This document shows positions 42,495 to 54,808 of a DNA stretch of 64,000 bases, in pieces. The position numbers and the translations under genes are program-made. This DNA comes from Falciphora oryzae (taxonomy: Eukaryota > Ascomycota > Sordariomycetes > Magnaporthales > Magnaporthaceae): NCBI GenBank assembly GCA_000733355.1, contig JNVV01000007.1, forward strand, positions 1,094,771-1,158,770, written 5' to 3'. Below the pieces are notes generated by a model. It made no database searches. It was not told where the DNA came from and saw only the letters and a list, made by a program, of their open reading frames with translations. The first letter of the stretch is position 1. Each line of letters opens with the position of its first letter.

Positions 42495-44033
42495 ATGGCG
42501 TCTGCGGTCCGGAGCGGCTGCGGCGCCGCCATGCTGCGCCCTCTCTACCGCCCCGCCGCACGCCTGTCGTCCAGGCCGGCCCTGATGACGGCTGCCGCTG
42601 CCCGCCGGCCACTGACGGGCTTCGCCAACTCCAAATCCCCGTTCTACTCGTGGGAGCCCGAGGGGCCGTCGGTCAAGACGGAGATCCCGGGCCCCAAGGC
42701 CCAGGCCGCCACCGCCGAGCTGGACCAGGTCTTCGACACGAGGAGCCTCAACATGCTCACCGACTACCCCGCCAGCTCGGGCAACTACATTGTCGACCCG
42801 GACGGAAACGTGCTGCTCGACGTCTACGCCCAGATCGCCTCCATCCCCATCGGCTACAACAACCCGGCCCTGCTCGAGGCCGCCCGCAGCCCCGAGATGC
42901 TGCAGGGGCTCGTCAACCGCCCCGCGCTGGGCAACTTCCCGCCCCACGACTGGGCCGAGGTGCTCAAGTCGGGCATCCTCAAGGTCGCCCCCAAGGGGCT
43001 CGACCAGGTCTTCACCGCCATGGCCGGCTCCGACGCCAACGAGACGGCCTACAAGGCCGCCTTCATGTGGCGCCGCCAGAAAGAGCGCGGCGGCCGCGAC
43101 GTCGCCTTCACCGAGGAGGAGCTCGAGAGCTCCATGCGCAACGAGGCCCCCGGCGCCTCGCAGCTGTCCATCCTGTCCTTCAAGACGGGCTTCCACGGGC
43201 GCCTGTTCGGCTCGCTCTCCACCACTCGCTCCAAGCCGATCCACAAGATGGACATACCCGCCTTCGACTGGCCCCAGGCCAGCTTCCCCCTGCTCAAGTA
43301 CCCGCTCGACCAGCACGCCGAGGAGAACGCCAAGGCCGAGGCCGCCTCGCTGGCCGAGGTCGAGCACCTCATACTCAACCACCCGCTCCCGCCCGCCGCC
43401 GTCGTGGTCGAGCCGATCCAGTCCGAGGGCGGCGACAACCACGCGACGCCGGCCTTCTTCCGCGGCCTGCGCGAGGTGACGCGCAAGCACGGCGTCCTGC
43501 TCATCGTCGACGAGGTGCAGACGGGCGTGGGCGCCACGGGCCGCTTCTGGGCCCACGACCACTGGGAGCTCCAGGACCCGCCCGACATGGTCACCTTCAG
43601 CAAGAAGGCCCAGACGGCGGGCTACTACTTTGGCGACCCGGACCTGAGGCCCAACCTCCCTTACCGCCAGTTCAACACGTGGATGGGCGACCCGGCCCGC
43701 GCCCTCATCTTCCGCGCCACCATCAACGAGATCGAGAGGCTGGGCCTGGTCGAGAACACGGCCCGCGTCGGCGACTACCTCTTCTCGCGCCTCGAGCGCC
43801 TCGCTGCAAAGTACCCGACCGAGTTCCAGAACCTGCGCGGCAAGGGCCAGGGCACCTTTATCGCCTTTGACAACCCGCGCCGCGACGAGTTCCTCAAGAG
43901 GGCAAAGTCGTTCGGCATCAACATCGGCGGCAGCGGCGCCTCGGCCGTCCGCCTGCGGCCCATGCTCATCTTCCAGGAGAAGCACGCCGACATACTGCTC
44001 GAGGCGCTCGAGAAGATTGTTGCCTCGTGGTAA
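42495..44033 (+). CDS. UGA1: 4-aminobutyrate aminotransferase (GABA transaminase)
   Basis: Converts GABA and 2-oxoglutarate to succinic semialdehyde and glutamate in the GABA shunt; PLP-dependent, class III. An intronless 512-residue frame starts in CAAAATGGCG. The N-terminal 40 residues are Arg/Ala-rich without acids, fitting a mitochondrial presequence. Family motifs are SGNYIVDPDGNVLLDVYAQI, GSDANETAYKAAF, VVVEPIQSEGGDNHATPAFF, LLIVDEVQTGVGATGRFWAH and the PLP-lysine region TFSKKAQTAGYYF; by alignment of the motif the Schiff-base lysine is K371. Third-position GC is extreme, which produces a 540-codon open frame on the opposite strand. The Aspergillus name for the orthologue is gatA. Length is normal for the family. 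Confidence 0.96.
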   Translation: MASAVRSGCGAAMLRPLYRPAARLSSRPALMTAAAARRPLTGFANSKSPFYSWEPEGPSVKTEIPGPKAQAATAELDQVFDTRSLNMLTDYPASSGNYIVDPDGNVLLDVYAQIASIPIGYNNPALLEAARSPEMLQGLVNRPALGNFPPHDWAEVLKSGILKVAPKGLDQVFTAMAGSDANETAYKAAFMWRRQKERGGRDVAFTEEELESSMRNEAPGASQLSILSFKTGFHGRLFGSLSTTRSKPIHKMDIPAFDWPQASFPLLKYPLDQHAEENAKAEAASLAEVEHLILNHPLPPAAVVVEPIQSEGGDNHATPAFFRGLREVTRKHGVLLIVDEVQTGVGATGRFWAHDHWELQDPPDMVTFSKKAQTAGYYFGDPDLRPNLPYRQFNTWMGDPARALIFRATINEIERLGLVENTARVGDYLFSRLERLAAKYPTEFQNLRGKGQGTFIAFDNPRRDEFLKRAKSFGINIGGSGASAVRLRPMLIFQEKHADILLEALEKIVASW

Positions 44034-44940
44034 AGGGGAGTGTGTGGTTTGGCGTCGTTCAGGTTTTTTTTTTTTTTTAGGAGAACGGCGAATGTGCGCA
44101 TTTGTTCATGTCACAAATATCCAAACCCTGTTATGGAAGTCATCATATTTGTTTGGTCTTGAGACTCTTGCCGACCAGCTGAGGTCGGCCCTCGTTAGGG
44201 GTACCTTGGCATACCTTGATAAGAATACTGAAAGAAATCCGAAGTTTTTGACCCATGCTAAAACAAAAAAAAAAAAAATGTGCTCGCTGTTTGTGAGTTG
44301 AGTGCACCTCGGTTCTCGCCCTCGGTTATGGTGACTAGGTGGTGTTATCAGAAATCAAGCTCTCCCATTACCTGACACCTTCATTTGACGTTCCCTCACT
44401 GGTCTTGAGGGTAGGGAACCCGCAAAGGTAACAAATTTATTACGATACAGCCACCACTCGAGATAATGACCATTTTGGAGGTGGAAAAAAAGGGTAGAAT
44501 CGCTAGTTGCGGCCGCTCAAGCGGCACCGACTTTACCGCTGTACGCAAGATGTTAACAAGGCACTGTGGTAACGGGAAAATAAAACGAGAGAATAAAGGA
44601 CGGGGAGGGTAAACGAATACGACTAAACGTTATCTCCAGAAGCTTTGGTTTGTTGTTTTTGTCATCATAACTGCTCGCAAAACCGAGGGAATTTGTCCCG
44701 CATCCCTCCTTTCCATCCTCCCCTCCAGAACGCCAATGCAAAAGAAGAGAAAGAGACAGACAGAAAAAAAGAATCACGTCCTTGTCCTCGCGTCTCGATT
44801 ACGTTGCTTTTTCTTTGCTGCCAGTCCCCTGAAAAGTCCCCTTGAGAGCGCCCTCCAGCGAAAGTAACGCAGCAGTACAAATAAGCGTGGCGGGGTGGTC
44901 GAGCTTGTTCTAGCAAATAACGGGACCCAAGCCCGGTTGT
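44034..44940. other. Intergenic between convergent GABA transaminase and RAD23
   Basis: About 0.9 kb holding both 3' regions. Short A and T runs (T at 44065-44078, A at 44266-44278) are likely transcript-end composition. No gene is seen. Confidence 0.5.
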
Positions 44941-46871
44941 TTATTGCGGGCCAAGTTCATCGTCATCCGGCTGGTCAAAGAGGAAGTTGGCAGCCAGCTC
45001 CTCGTTCTTGTCACACGCGAAGTACGCCTGGATGGCCTGGTCGCGGTTGAAGCCCAGGCGACATAGCTGGGCGGAGGTGAGTTCGTTAGTAAAACGAGCA
45101 CTGTCAAAGTACTAGAAACGAGCGAGAGAAATAACCAAGACTCACTCGCTCAATGGCGTCGCGCTCTTCCTCGGTGACCGAGATGGCCTGCGCACCGGGG
45201 GGCAGCGGCACGTCGTCGTCAGCATCCTCGCCCAAGAGGCCGAGGAACTGGTCGGGATTGGCGGCGATAAGCTGTGCCAGCTGCGGGTTACCGGCACCGA
45301 GCTGCTGCAGAATCGGCTCTAGCATCTGCGGCTGCTGCTGGACGACCTGCCGGAGCTGCTGAAACTGCGCGTTGTTGCGCAGGAAGTCGAGATTGCCGAA
45401 TGCCTGCCCACCGGCACCGGCACCTGCGCCAGCAGCCGCAGCCGCAGCCGCAGCAGCCGCCGCGGCACCAGCACCGGCACCGACACCAGCACTGGCCCCG
45501 CGGGAGGCGCCACCGCTGCTGCCGCGGCCCTGCTGTGCGGCGAGGTCGAAAAGATTGACCGCATCGCCGCCGTCATAACCAGAGGGAGCCGCCGCGGCAC
45601 CACCGGCGGGTGGGGCAGCAGCTTGGGGCGCTGCTTGGCGAGGAGCCTGAGTGCTCTGGCGAAGGTTCTCAGGGATGCCCTACAGGCACGAGCATGTCAG
45701 TCTGGTTACCTTTCTCCCAGCCACGCAATGGAAGTCAAGACAGCAGCGGCATAGACAGGTGGTGAGGGGTTGGTCCTCCTCTTACATTCAGGAGATACTC
45801 GACGGCACGGTCGGGGTTGAAAAAGGCGGCGCGCATGGCGGCGTCGATTTGGGAGCGCTCGAAGCCCATGGCCTCCATGTTGGCAATGGCCTCTTCACGC
45901 GCGGCGCCAGTACTCAGCATGTTCGGGTCATTGTACTGACCGGGTTGTTCGCGCTGCGGCGGCGTCGGGGTTGCCGGGACGGCGGGGCCGGAGGGGGCGG
46001 CGGCCTGCGCAGGAGCCGCAGGGGTGGCGGCCGGGGCCTGGGCCGCGGGCGTTGCCGGTGGTGCCGCCGACTTTGAGGACTCGGCTGCGGGGGCTGCGGG
46101 GGCTGCGGCGGGCTTGGGCTGTAATGCACGAAAGTAGCCTTAGCTTCTTGCTTGTCGCGCCAGGGACGTCACCGGACAGGCAACGACGCATTGAGGAAAC
46201 GAGGGAGAGTGTTTGCTCACCTTGTTCACCACGCAGACCACGAAGCCCTTCTCCTCGATCTTGTACGACTCCACGGTGTCTTCATCCTTCAGGATTTTAC
46301 CTGCGCCAAACCATGATTTGTTAGGTCCGGACACTGCAGAAGTAAAAGCCGGTGGCTGGTTCTTTCTGGCGGGATAAACAAAAGGCTGCTCACCGGAGTA
46401 GATCAGCTTCTGGAGCTTGGGGTCCCATCCTCGCTCCTCCGAGATCTTCTGCTTGACGGCCGAGACCTAGCACAACACAATCCTTCTCATCAGCTATTGA
46501 TTTCCCGCACGCGCTTCCCGTGCGACCCGAGAGCGGACAGTCGTGGTGATGGGAGGTTGGGCAATGGACGGCCGGCCCGGTCTGGCGAGGCGAGGGCCAG
46601 GGCGGGACGATGGCGGGGTTCTCCATACCAGGTCGGTCGGCTCGACTTCGATGACGAACTTCTGCTGCTTGAGGTCCTGCACGATTTGAGGATGGCCGAC
46701 GAGTCAGCAGATGCGCGGGCGGGCTGAGGGCAAGTTGTGGGAAACGAGCCGCCTCGCCGGTCGGCCGGTGGTCACAACGGCGTCGTGGGGTCCAGCCTCC
46801 GGGGCCGGGGGACCCGCCACCAGGCACCAAGTGAGCAATGCGCAGCAGCGTACCTTGAATGTGACCTTCAT
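44941..46871 (-). CDS. RAD23: UV excision repair / proteasome shuttle protein Rad23
   Basis: Delivers ubiquitinated proteins to the proteasome and stabilises Rad4 in nucleotide excision repair. Seven exons on the minus strand: 46871-46854, 46676-46629, 46466-46394, 46300-46221, 46118-45786, 45679-45146 and 45066-44941, all GT-AG and in phase, giving 403 residues. A ubiquitin-like domain spans 1-75 ([28 protein letters not shown]) and is encoded by four small exons. A Pro/Ala linker follows, then UBA1 at about 130-175 ([20 protein letters not shown]), an Ala/Gly-rich linker, the Rad4-binding domain ([20 protein letters not shown]) and UBA2 at the end ([18 protein letters not shown]). All four family domains are present in order. 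Confidence 0.94.
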
Positions 46872-48240
46872 GATGGGCGGATTCGTGCGGGGGATGCTGG
46901 CGTTTGGTGGTGTTTCGTGCGTTCTGTTATGGTAGCTCTGCGGTTTTCGGGTTTTGGGGGGGACGATTTGGTTTGCCGCTCCGCCCACAACAGGAATCGC
47001 CAGGCAGAAAATGTGCAGGTGAGGTGAGGAGGCAAAAGATCGATGACCTGCTGTAGGTCGGACTGGGGTCGTGGGCGCCCGTCGTTGAACGTGGGTGGAG
47101 ATTCAATGCCAATCACCGTGGGGCGGGCCTGCAAACGCGCACGCTGCACCGGAGCCTAACCGGGCGCGGGTCTGAGGGCTGCTGCAGTGGGATGCCCGCA
47201 CCACACCACCTAGCGACATCATTCTGCCTGCCCGTCTGTCCGCCGCATCAGCGCCACAGCACGCCCCACATTTTGATCCGGAGCATAACGCCCAACCAAA
47301 AGAGCCGAGCCCCACCTGCACCTGCCGTGCCTGCCCTCAACTTCCAAGCCAATGCAGGTGCCGGCGCCGCTTTCTGGCCGCAGCCGACGGCGTGGGCGAA
47401 AGATAGCAGCAAACGGTACGGCTTCGATTGGAATCACTAAGCTCTCGGTTTCTGTTTGCTCGGCCAACATGGAAAACGGGACTGCAAACCTCGCGCGCCC
47501 TGGCGATCGGTGCGCTGTATATGCCGCCACGGCTAGACTTGCACGCCATTCGACTCTCCCTCGAATGAGAAAGACGGAACGGGTAGCATCCCAACCACTC
47601 CCTTTTCTACCCTCAACCTCGCCACCTTGACTCTAAATTTCCAGCCGGCCCAACTTATTTTCTTCCTCGGTATTCTTTGATCTCCAGCTTTTGGGTATTC
47701 GATTTTTTTTTTTTTTATCTATTATTCTTACGTTTTAGTTCAACTACCTAGAGGTGCTTTTTGGTTCCGCCATTCGCTCGCAGCAAGCCTCAAAGAAGAT
47801 CCAGGCCTCGAAGCCGAGACTCTTAGAGACGCAAAAATAACAAAAAATCGCAACAACGAAAGAACAGGTAAAGGAAAAACGATCTAGTGGGATCGAAGTC
47901 GACCCAGTGTGGTATCATCCCTCCGCCTTAGACCCCCGACCAAAGGAAGTCATAAACCCTCCCGTGGCCAACCGAAAAAAAAAAAAAACCAAACATTAGA
48001 AAGACGCAAGGAAATAGGTACTAGATGGTACATGGTATAGTATGGTATAGGTTCGTTCCCCTCCGCCAGGCCCTCCCACAGCGTGCCTCCCAGGCTTTTT
48101 CCTCTTTTCCTGAAGACCCAGAGACTCCTGAACGTAAGGGGGAATCAAAAAGCAAATGAGCAAGGAAAATCCTACCCGCACATAACGAGGTCATTTCAGG
48201 GTTCATAAAAGCGTCATGTCTGCCAACCCCCCACCTGTGG
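46872..48240. other. Intergenic: RAD23 promoter and 3' region of membrane protein gene
   Basis: About 1.4 kb with no supported gene. T and A runs near 47703-47716 and 47974-47988 and a TACCTAG motif near 47744 are the only notable features. Confidence 0.5.
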
Positions 48241-49764
48241 CTACTCCCGCTCGTCTGTCCGCTTCACTCTGCTGTTGTAGCGGTGCAGGCTCGTCCGACA
48301 CCCGGCCGTCAAGACCCAATCGGGTATGTCGGGTATTGTCGGTGTCAGCTGCCTCTCTTCGTCTTCGTCTGATGCCGAGGCTGTCTTCCGTTCGGGCTTC
48401 TCCTCCTCTTCTTCTTCTTCCTCCTCTTCGCGAAGCTCCAATCCCGCCAGGCGCCTGTCGTCGCGCGGTGAGATGCCCCCAGCCCGTGACCTCACGGAGC
48501 CAAAGTCCTCGATGCTCCCCTGCCGGCTGAGTGGGCTCGAGGCCTGGGGCATGCTCCCGCTGCGCATCCGGCAGCTTATCGATAGCGACCGGATGCTGTG
48601 CGAGTCCGAGGCCAACACCTGGCCGCCGTTGGGCGACGCTGTTACGATTGTGCCGGGCGTGACCAGCGGCGGGGGCGTGGGCGAGTCGGAGCGGAATAGC
48701 GGGTGAATATGCGATTCGCTCACGGTTGGGTGATGTGTGAAGCCCCCCGATTGGGCCCGCGCCCTCAGTCCGACAGGGCTGTAGCTGCGAGCCCTGCGCG
48801 GACGCCGCGGCGGGGGGTCGAGCTCGAGGGGCATTCCAGGGCTGGGGCTCCGGCTGGTCGTGGGGCTGGCGGGGATGGTCTCGAGGAAGTGCTTGGCTGG
48901 CAACGTCACCACCGTTCCGGTCGTCTGTAGCACCATCTGCCGGCTCTGGGGGTCGACCGACGACGTGTCCCACGAGTCAAAGGCATCCTCGCCCGTGCTC
49001 ATGCTCTCCTTGTTCGCGCACGAGTCGACCGATCCGGCGCGGCGCGGCGACTTCTGGCTGCCGCCGCGGATCAACCTCGTCTTGGAAGTGATGGGGCGGA
49101 CGACGTGCGAGAAGGATGACCGGAAGGAGCTCATCGTCTCTGCGGTCGAGCGCCCGCTGCTCGAGCCCGGCGGGGTCGGCGAGCCCACGGAGCCCTTGCG
49201 GGTCCCGGTGGTGACTGGGCTCGAGGTCTGGCTGTACGGGATGGACTTGATCTGCACTGGCGTCCTCTGGCTCCCTTGCTCCAGGTCGTCGGCGGTCCGT
49301 CCGATGCCAAGCATCCCGTGCAGAGCGAAGTGCGCGACGAGAAATACGAGCTGCAGAGCAAAGGTCACACCGAGAGTCACAGAGGCGCCAATCAGGAACG
49401 GGATCGCGGCGGATCCCATAATGGTATCGGGCAGGCTGCTTGCCGCGTTGTTAAGGCACACCATGGCGCCCGCCGAGACGGTGGCCGAGGTGACGCAAAG
49501 GAGGGCCAAAAGCCCAAACCAGGTGGCGCCGCGGCTGTCAAAGGGGTTCTTGGCTCGTGTGTTGACGTGGAGCGAGAACATCCAGGCCAGCACGGCAAGG
49601 ACGACTGCTTCGAGCACCGAGGCAGAGACGGCGGTGACCCTCAGCGGCGATGAGGGCGTTGATGTCAGGGCCTGCGCCAGGACCATGTGCACCACGACCA
49701 ATGTCGCCGTGGCCACGATGGCTGCCGCGCCCAGCAGTGCTGGTATCCGTCGAGTGAAGCTCAT
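48241..49764 (-). CDS. Four-helix fungal membrane protein with long cytosolic tail
   Basis: A single open frame of 507 residues from an ATG at 49764. Four hydrophobic segments lie in the first 150 residues, at about 8-31 (LLGAAAIVATATLVVVHMVL), 45-65, 82-104 and 118-147. The remaining 350 residues are hydrophilic, rich in Ser, Pro and Arg, with many potential phosphorylation sites (SPTPPGSSSGRS, SRSPSPGMP) and a run of ten glutamates near residue 450. The topology resembles small MARVEL- or SUR7-like fungal membrane proteins, but I see no diagnostic motif and do not assign a family. The upstream flank is a gene-free region more than 9 kb long. Confidence 0.78.
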   Translation of the reverse strand: MSFTRRIPALLGAAAIVATATLVVVHMVLAQALTSTPSSPLRVTAVSASVLEAVVLAVLAWMFSLHVNTRAKNPFDSRGATWFGLLALLCVTSATVSAGAMVCLNNAASSLPDTIMGSAAIPFLIGASVTLGVTFALQLVFLVAHFALHGMLGIGRTADDLEQGSQRTPVQIKSIPYSQTSSPVTTGTRKGSVGSPTPPGSSSGRSTAETMSSFRSSFSHVVRPITSKTRLIRGGSQKSPRRAGSVDSCANKESMSTGEDAFDSWDTSSVDPQSRQMVLQTTGTVVTLPAKHFLETIPASPTTSRSPSPGMPLELDPPPRRPRRARSYSPVGLRARAQSGGFTHHPTVSESHIHPLFRSDSPTPPPLVTPGTIVTASPNGGQVLASDSHSIRSLSISCRMRSGSMPQASSPLSRQGSIEDFGSVRSRAGGISPRDDRRLAGLELREEEEEEEEEEKPERKTASASDEDEERQLTPTIPDIPDWVLTAGCRTSLHRYNSRVKRTDERE

Positions 49765-52257
49765 CTTGTCTATGAAAGCCTTTCGGGCCTTTTGCCTTTC
49801 TAGTCGTCTTTTCGTTTCTGTCTACTTGTTGGAACCGTCGACCCTAGCAGGCGTCGAGCAATCCAGCGCCCGAAGCCAGGAGAGAGCCCAATGGATGCGG
49901 TGCGCTGAGGCGGTCGACGCGGACGGCGTGAATGTCGAAAAAAGCGTCCAGCGAGGATCCTTCCAGAGGCCGAAGCCGGCAAGATTGTGGTTGCGGTCGT
50001 CAAGCAAGGATCCACCTTGACCTCGCGCCTAGACTTCCCAAGCGGGAATCTGGCTTGAAAAGAAAGAACAAGAAGAGAAGAAGAAAAAAACTGAAATGAA
50101 AAGAAGGCACGGAGGAAAATCCGGGTTCGGTGCCAGTCAAAGTCGACAGGTCGTCAGCGGGTGGCACAGGACGGGCTGTGTGGTCCCGCCCAGTTGGAGA
50201 CTGATGGATAAAGTCGTCGTAGTCGACGGGTCGTCGCCGGCGCGTGGAAGATGCGGCAGAAGCGTGCTTGCGCAGTCGATGTGGTTGGAGTGCGGTTTGC
50301 GAGCCGTGTTCATGGAGACAGTGTTGATTGGGTCTGGTGAACTCCTTATGGGGCAGACCGTTGGCCAGAAACGACAGCGATGGCGATATGCGACGGGATA
50401 ATAACGAATGACAGCCGGGAAAACCGAACGAGTTGTGTGGGGGGACGTGGACTTCAGTTCGTCCCGGTGTGGCCGCAATATCAGGCCTCGTGGAACACTC
50501 TCGGTCTCAGTCTCACACGCTCACTTGGCTGGGAAAGGGCAAGGCTGGGCCTTCTTTTCGGACAAAAAAAGTCTAGACTGTCCCGAGTCCCACAAGGCGC
50601 AATGGCGGGAGGATCGCAAAGATGCGATGGCAGAGAGACGAGACCAGCAGGGGAAGGAGAGAAGAAAAAAAACACCCCGCGAGCACACGATGACGATGGC
50701 TCAAACGGCGCGCTTGGAGATATGGTGGGGGGTGGGCGACGAATAAGGCTAAATGTTATCGTGTCCAACGCGTCGCGCGTGGAGGAATATGGGCAGTCCC
50801 GGTTTTTGTTGGTTCTCTGCGATCCGGATCTGGGCGCAAGCCAAGTCTCGTCGCATTGGTTGGCGAGGACGGGACGAGAGTCGCAATGGGGGTGGGCGGT
50901 TTGCGGTGGTGTGCTGCCTGCTGTTGTTGGTGTGGTGTGATGGGTGGGCGTGTGAGGCCCTGGCAGGGAGTGCCTGCAGGCTTGGTGGGATCGAGATGTT
51001 GCACGGGCCCCACGCAGGCAGACCAATGCAAGGCGGGTGGGCAAGGTACCAAGCTCAACGTTGTTAGTTGGGGCCGATGGATCGTTGTTCCTCGGTGCTG
51101 CTGCCCGACTCGACTGGTTGTTTTTTCTTTTTTTTTTGGTTCTTTTCGGTCGGCTTCTCAGCGCTCCGAAGGCCTCGGAGGAATTTTTCTCATCGAAGAT
51201 TGTGCCGGACCGATTTTCCCCTCGTCTCCCTCTCTCTTCACTCGGCACACCCTGCTGCGGCTGAGCTTGTTCCCCGTTTCTTCTTTCCCAGTAGTCGGCT
51301 GGGTTCGTCCAATCACAGCGGCGGGCGGCGTTTTTGGGCTGGTGGTGTTGCCAAATTTGGATTTTCCCCGAGAATGAATGTGCCGGCTCAGCTGGTGATG
51401 GTTGGGTAGCGTGGGCGACGACGTTTGGTCAGGGTGTATGACGCCACTCCAGGTGCCGGGAAAGACTGTATGCGGAAAGAGAAGCAAGCGAGCGAGCAAG
51501 ATAGGGCCAAACGGCAAAGCCGAGAAGGGGCCGGGTATAGAGCGAACGAATAGAGAAGAGAGGTAGACACCGAGAAAGAGTGAGGTAATGAGTGACTGCG
51601 GCGCGGCTCTCTTTGTCGTGCAAAGGTCCAGCGGGGGGAAAGCAAACCAAGAGACGGGAGAGGGAAAGGAGTGACCTTGGTGGAGGGGGAGGGATCTGGG
51701 AGTTATACCCTACTCCTGACTGCACACACACCACGCACGCAAGCGGCAGAGCAAGAGCGGAAGACCCGGGCGGACCGCATACCCTGCACAAGTGGTTAGA
51801 CCCTGGCGGTGCAAAGTTGCGCACATATGAATCCTAGCTCCTTTTTTTTTCATCCCACACACAAGTCATAGCTTTTTTTTTTTTTTCCCTTCTTCCCCCC
51901 TGCTCCATACAAGAAGGCGACCTAGCCCATCTCGGATCCTCATGTGTTATGTAAAACAAGGGCCACAAGGGCCACATGCCACTGTATTGCGAAATATGAA
52001 CCCCTTGTCTTGGCCCCTCACAAAAAGGTCCAGGCCGTTGAGAGAGAGCCTGGTTGTGTTTTGTTTTTTTTTTGCTTGTCCCCGGGGGAAAAACACAGTC
52101 TCTAGGTCATCGCTTCTCCTCCTGGTTAAGCGACAGTCCCGCTGCGCTGGGGGAGCGGATACCCGAACCCACACAACGAGCAGGCCAGCAACCGATCTAG
52201 GGGAGGGGAGACCCGCCTCTTACTGGGTATGCCAGCAGCAGCAGGGAGAGGAGAGAC

Positions 52258-52278
52258 AAAAAAAAAAAAAAAAAAAAA
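52258..52278. repeat. Poly-A run, 21 bases
   Basis: An uninterrupted run of A within the gene-free region. It does not adjoin any element with target-site duplications that I can see, so it is not clear evidence of a retroposed sequence. Confidence 0.9.
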
Positions 52279-54770
52279 GCATGAGCCAGCTCCAACAAGA
52301 AAAAGAGGCCCGAGAGGCACAGTCATGTCGACAGTGTGGTGAAGCAGAACGGCCAGGGATAGCCCACGTACACGGCGTCGAGTACGATCCCACCCACCCT
52401 CCTCTTCCTGCTTCCTTCTCAACCCAAAACTTCTGGCTCACGGCCGTCCGTGATGTGATTCGCTTCCGGTACTGTTCCCCGAGGTGGAGACCGGGGCTGG
52501 ATGTGGACGGACAGAGGTGGAATGGATGGGAAACGATTTCCAAGGAACCGCAGAAGCAAAAAGCATGCTGGCTCGGGTACGTTGCCGTTCGAGGCGTGGA
52601 CAGTTACGCTGACACGCTGGTCATTTTCTCTGCCGTCGGTATGGACTTTTTTACTTTTTTCTCTCGACTTTGGGTATGATTTCGGACCCATTAGCTTCAC
52701 CAGCCACAAGGCTTCCCAAATTGACTCACTAAGCAATGCGCAGGAAACAAGGCAGCTCGGCAGGGGAATAAGAGAAAAAGGAAACTGCTTTGGCTTCTGC
52801 TGACCAAGGCATTCGAGCCATTTTCTTCCTTCTTTTTCCTTTTTGTTCTTTTTCTTCTTTCTTTTCTTGACCCAGCCCGGGAGCTACCTCAGTCGTCGAG
52901 GCGAAAAAAACGGGGCGTTGCCAGGAACCAGGGGTACCGACATGCTTGCTTGCTAAGCGAAAGCGGAGTGAACCGTGCGGTGCAGGGCAGGCAGAGCCGG
53001 TCGGCACACGATGACGTCTGGGGGAGGGAGAGAAAACGTCGGCCTCGATTGGGCGCGCCCCGACTCAGCTCTGCAGGCTCAGCCAGGCCGTTTCGGTCTG
53101 CCTACCTGGGTTAGCTGATTTCGCAATAAATTCGCAATCCTGATTTCCTGCGCGCCCGATGCAAGGCACGGGTGCTATTCGAGGCTGTGAGGGCCCGATT
53201 CGGCAATTGTGGCTTTCGTATATTTCCTGCCTGTCTCACCCCAGCGTCCTGGAATCCCAGCAGATCAATGGATCGCCGGGAAGGTGCTGTGAAACACGCG
53301 CAGAAAAAAAAAACCCACGTCCAGATGCGTCCCCATCTTTGCTCCGAGGGGTCCTCCTGCCAGGTAGTGCGAATAGGGTACACGCATTCGAAACCGACGG
53401 ACGGACGAACCACGCTCTGCAGACGTTCGGGCGGAGTGCTATGGGCCATTTGTGATTGTGAACACGCCGGGGTCCCTTGTGGTTTGCTCGTTGCTGCTCT
53501 GCCTGCCATTCGTCAGTTTTTGTTTCTTACGTGATCTCGGCGCGGCTTTTCAAGCAAGAAGGAAAACCCGACTATATCGTAAGGGGATAAAAAAAAAAAG
53601 GTCGAGAGCGAAAAAAGAAAAAATTTGCGCTGCAAACAGATTGCCCGAGGTGCCATCGAACTGTACCTCAAACAAACTAGTGGACTGCAACGTCCGCCGC
53701 AGCCCGTTATCGGTCGGCAGAACTACCTAGCCTCTCTTCCTGTCCTTCCTTCTTCTGATCCTTCATCGGCGCATGGACTCGAACGTGAGAAGGGTCCAGG
53801 ACTGAGGGGTATGGGATCGGAATACCCCATCCCATCGCCCTCCACCCCATAATGGATGGTTTGTTTTCTCAAAAACAAACCCGGGGGTCTGGGCGGCAAC
53901 CACCGTTGCCTCGCGAGCATTGTCGCCATGGAGCCCACTCGCGGAGAATAGAAAAAAACATAAAGGGAGGATGCATGTTTCGTTTCCCGCCCGCACGGAT
54001 TCCCTCTGCCCTTGCGGCTCCACGAGAGACGCGCGGGGTGGAGTCGACCACGGGTTGCTAAACCCCACTGATGGACCCGAGCTTTTTTTTTTTTTTTCTT
54101 TCTCCCTTCGCAAGGAGACCACGCCTTTTACAGGGCTGGCACGGCTGGTTTGGCTGGGTCCCCGGCTAGGCAGGTAGGCGAGCCGCGTGCAGTTGCGCAA
54201 GCCAGGCCCGGGCTTGGAGATGAACTGAGCTGCACGCGGATGGGGTCCCCAAGGTTCAGCAAGGCAAGGGGCCCCTTGGAGCCGCCCCAGGATCTAATTT
54301 CCGAACAAGGCGAAAGAAGCGGACAGGGCAAGACTGAAGCGGCGCAAGCTCAGCAAAGCCCAAAGTAAACAAAAAGCGATGGCAACGGCCGGCCCCAAAC
54401 AAAAGCCCACATTTGGAAGAAAGTAAATAATGCAGGGCCAGCTCTTTGCATAAACAAACAAAACAAGCGAGCGACGACAGCGGCACCTCCCCAGTCCGTG
54501 CCCCGCCTGTATGTCTGACTGTTCTAGGCAGATGTGCCGCGTGGGGGAATTACCTATTGGTTGGGATGGCGTCATATGACAGATAATGTCTCTTGGGCGG
54601 AAGCGAGAGAAGTGCGTGGTGTGTGTGTATGTGAATCTCGGCCTCTGCCGACAGCCAATATATTTAGACATAAAACGGGGAAATGGCCGAACTGTCCAAG
54701 ACGTGAAAGCCGCGCCATTAGATCTGGTTCATCGTAAGGCTGTCGGCATGTCTTGTCTTGGGGCTCTCTG

Positions 54771-54772
<2 letters not shown>

Positions 54773-54807
<35 letters not shown>
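54773..54807. repeat. GT dinucleotide microsatellite
   Basis: A perfect GT array of 17 units plus one base, followed by a short A run. It is the only long perfect dinucleotide repeat I found in the window and would be a natural length-polymorphism marker. Confidence 0.97.

Positions 54808-54808
<1 letters not shown>

Noticed and set aside
42363..43985. 540-codon open frame on the minus strand
   Set aside because: It lies antisense to the GABA transaminase gene and results from extreme third-position GC in that gene; its protein is Glu/Gly/Val repetitive with no domain.
50481..51248. 255-codon minus-strand open frame
   Set aside because: Low complexity with poly-Phe and poly-Lys runs from homopolymers; overlaps other frames; no homology recognised.
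52120..52200. Possible tRNA-like T-arm on the minus strand
   Set aside because: A GGGTTCGGG stretch is present but stems and anticodon arm do not pair as a tRNA.
51942..52679. 245-codon plus-strand open frame
   Set aside because: Reads through a 21-base A run and has no recognisable domain.
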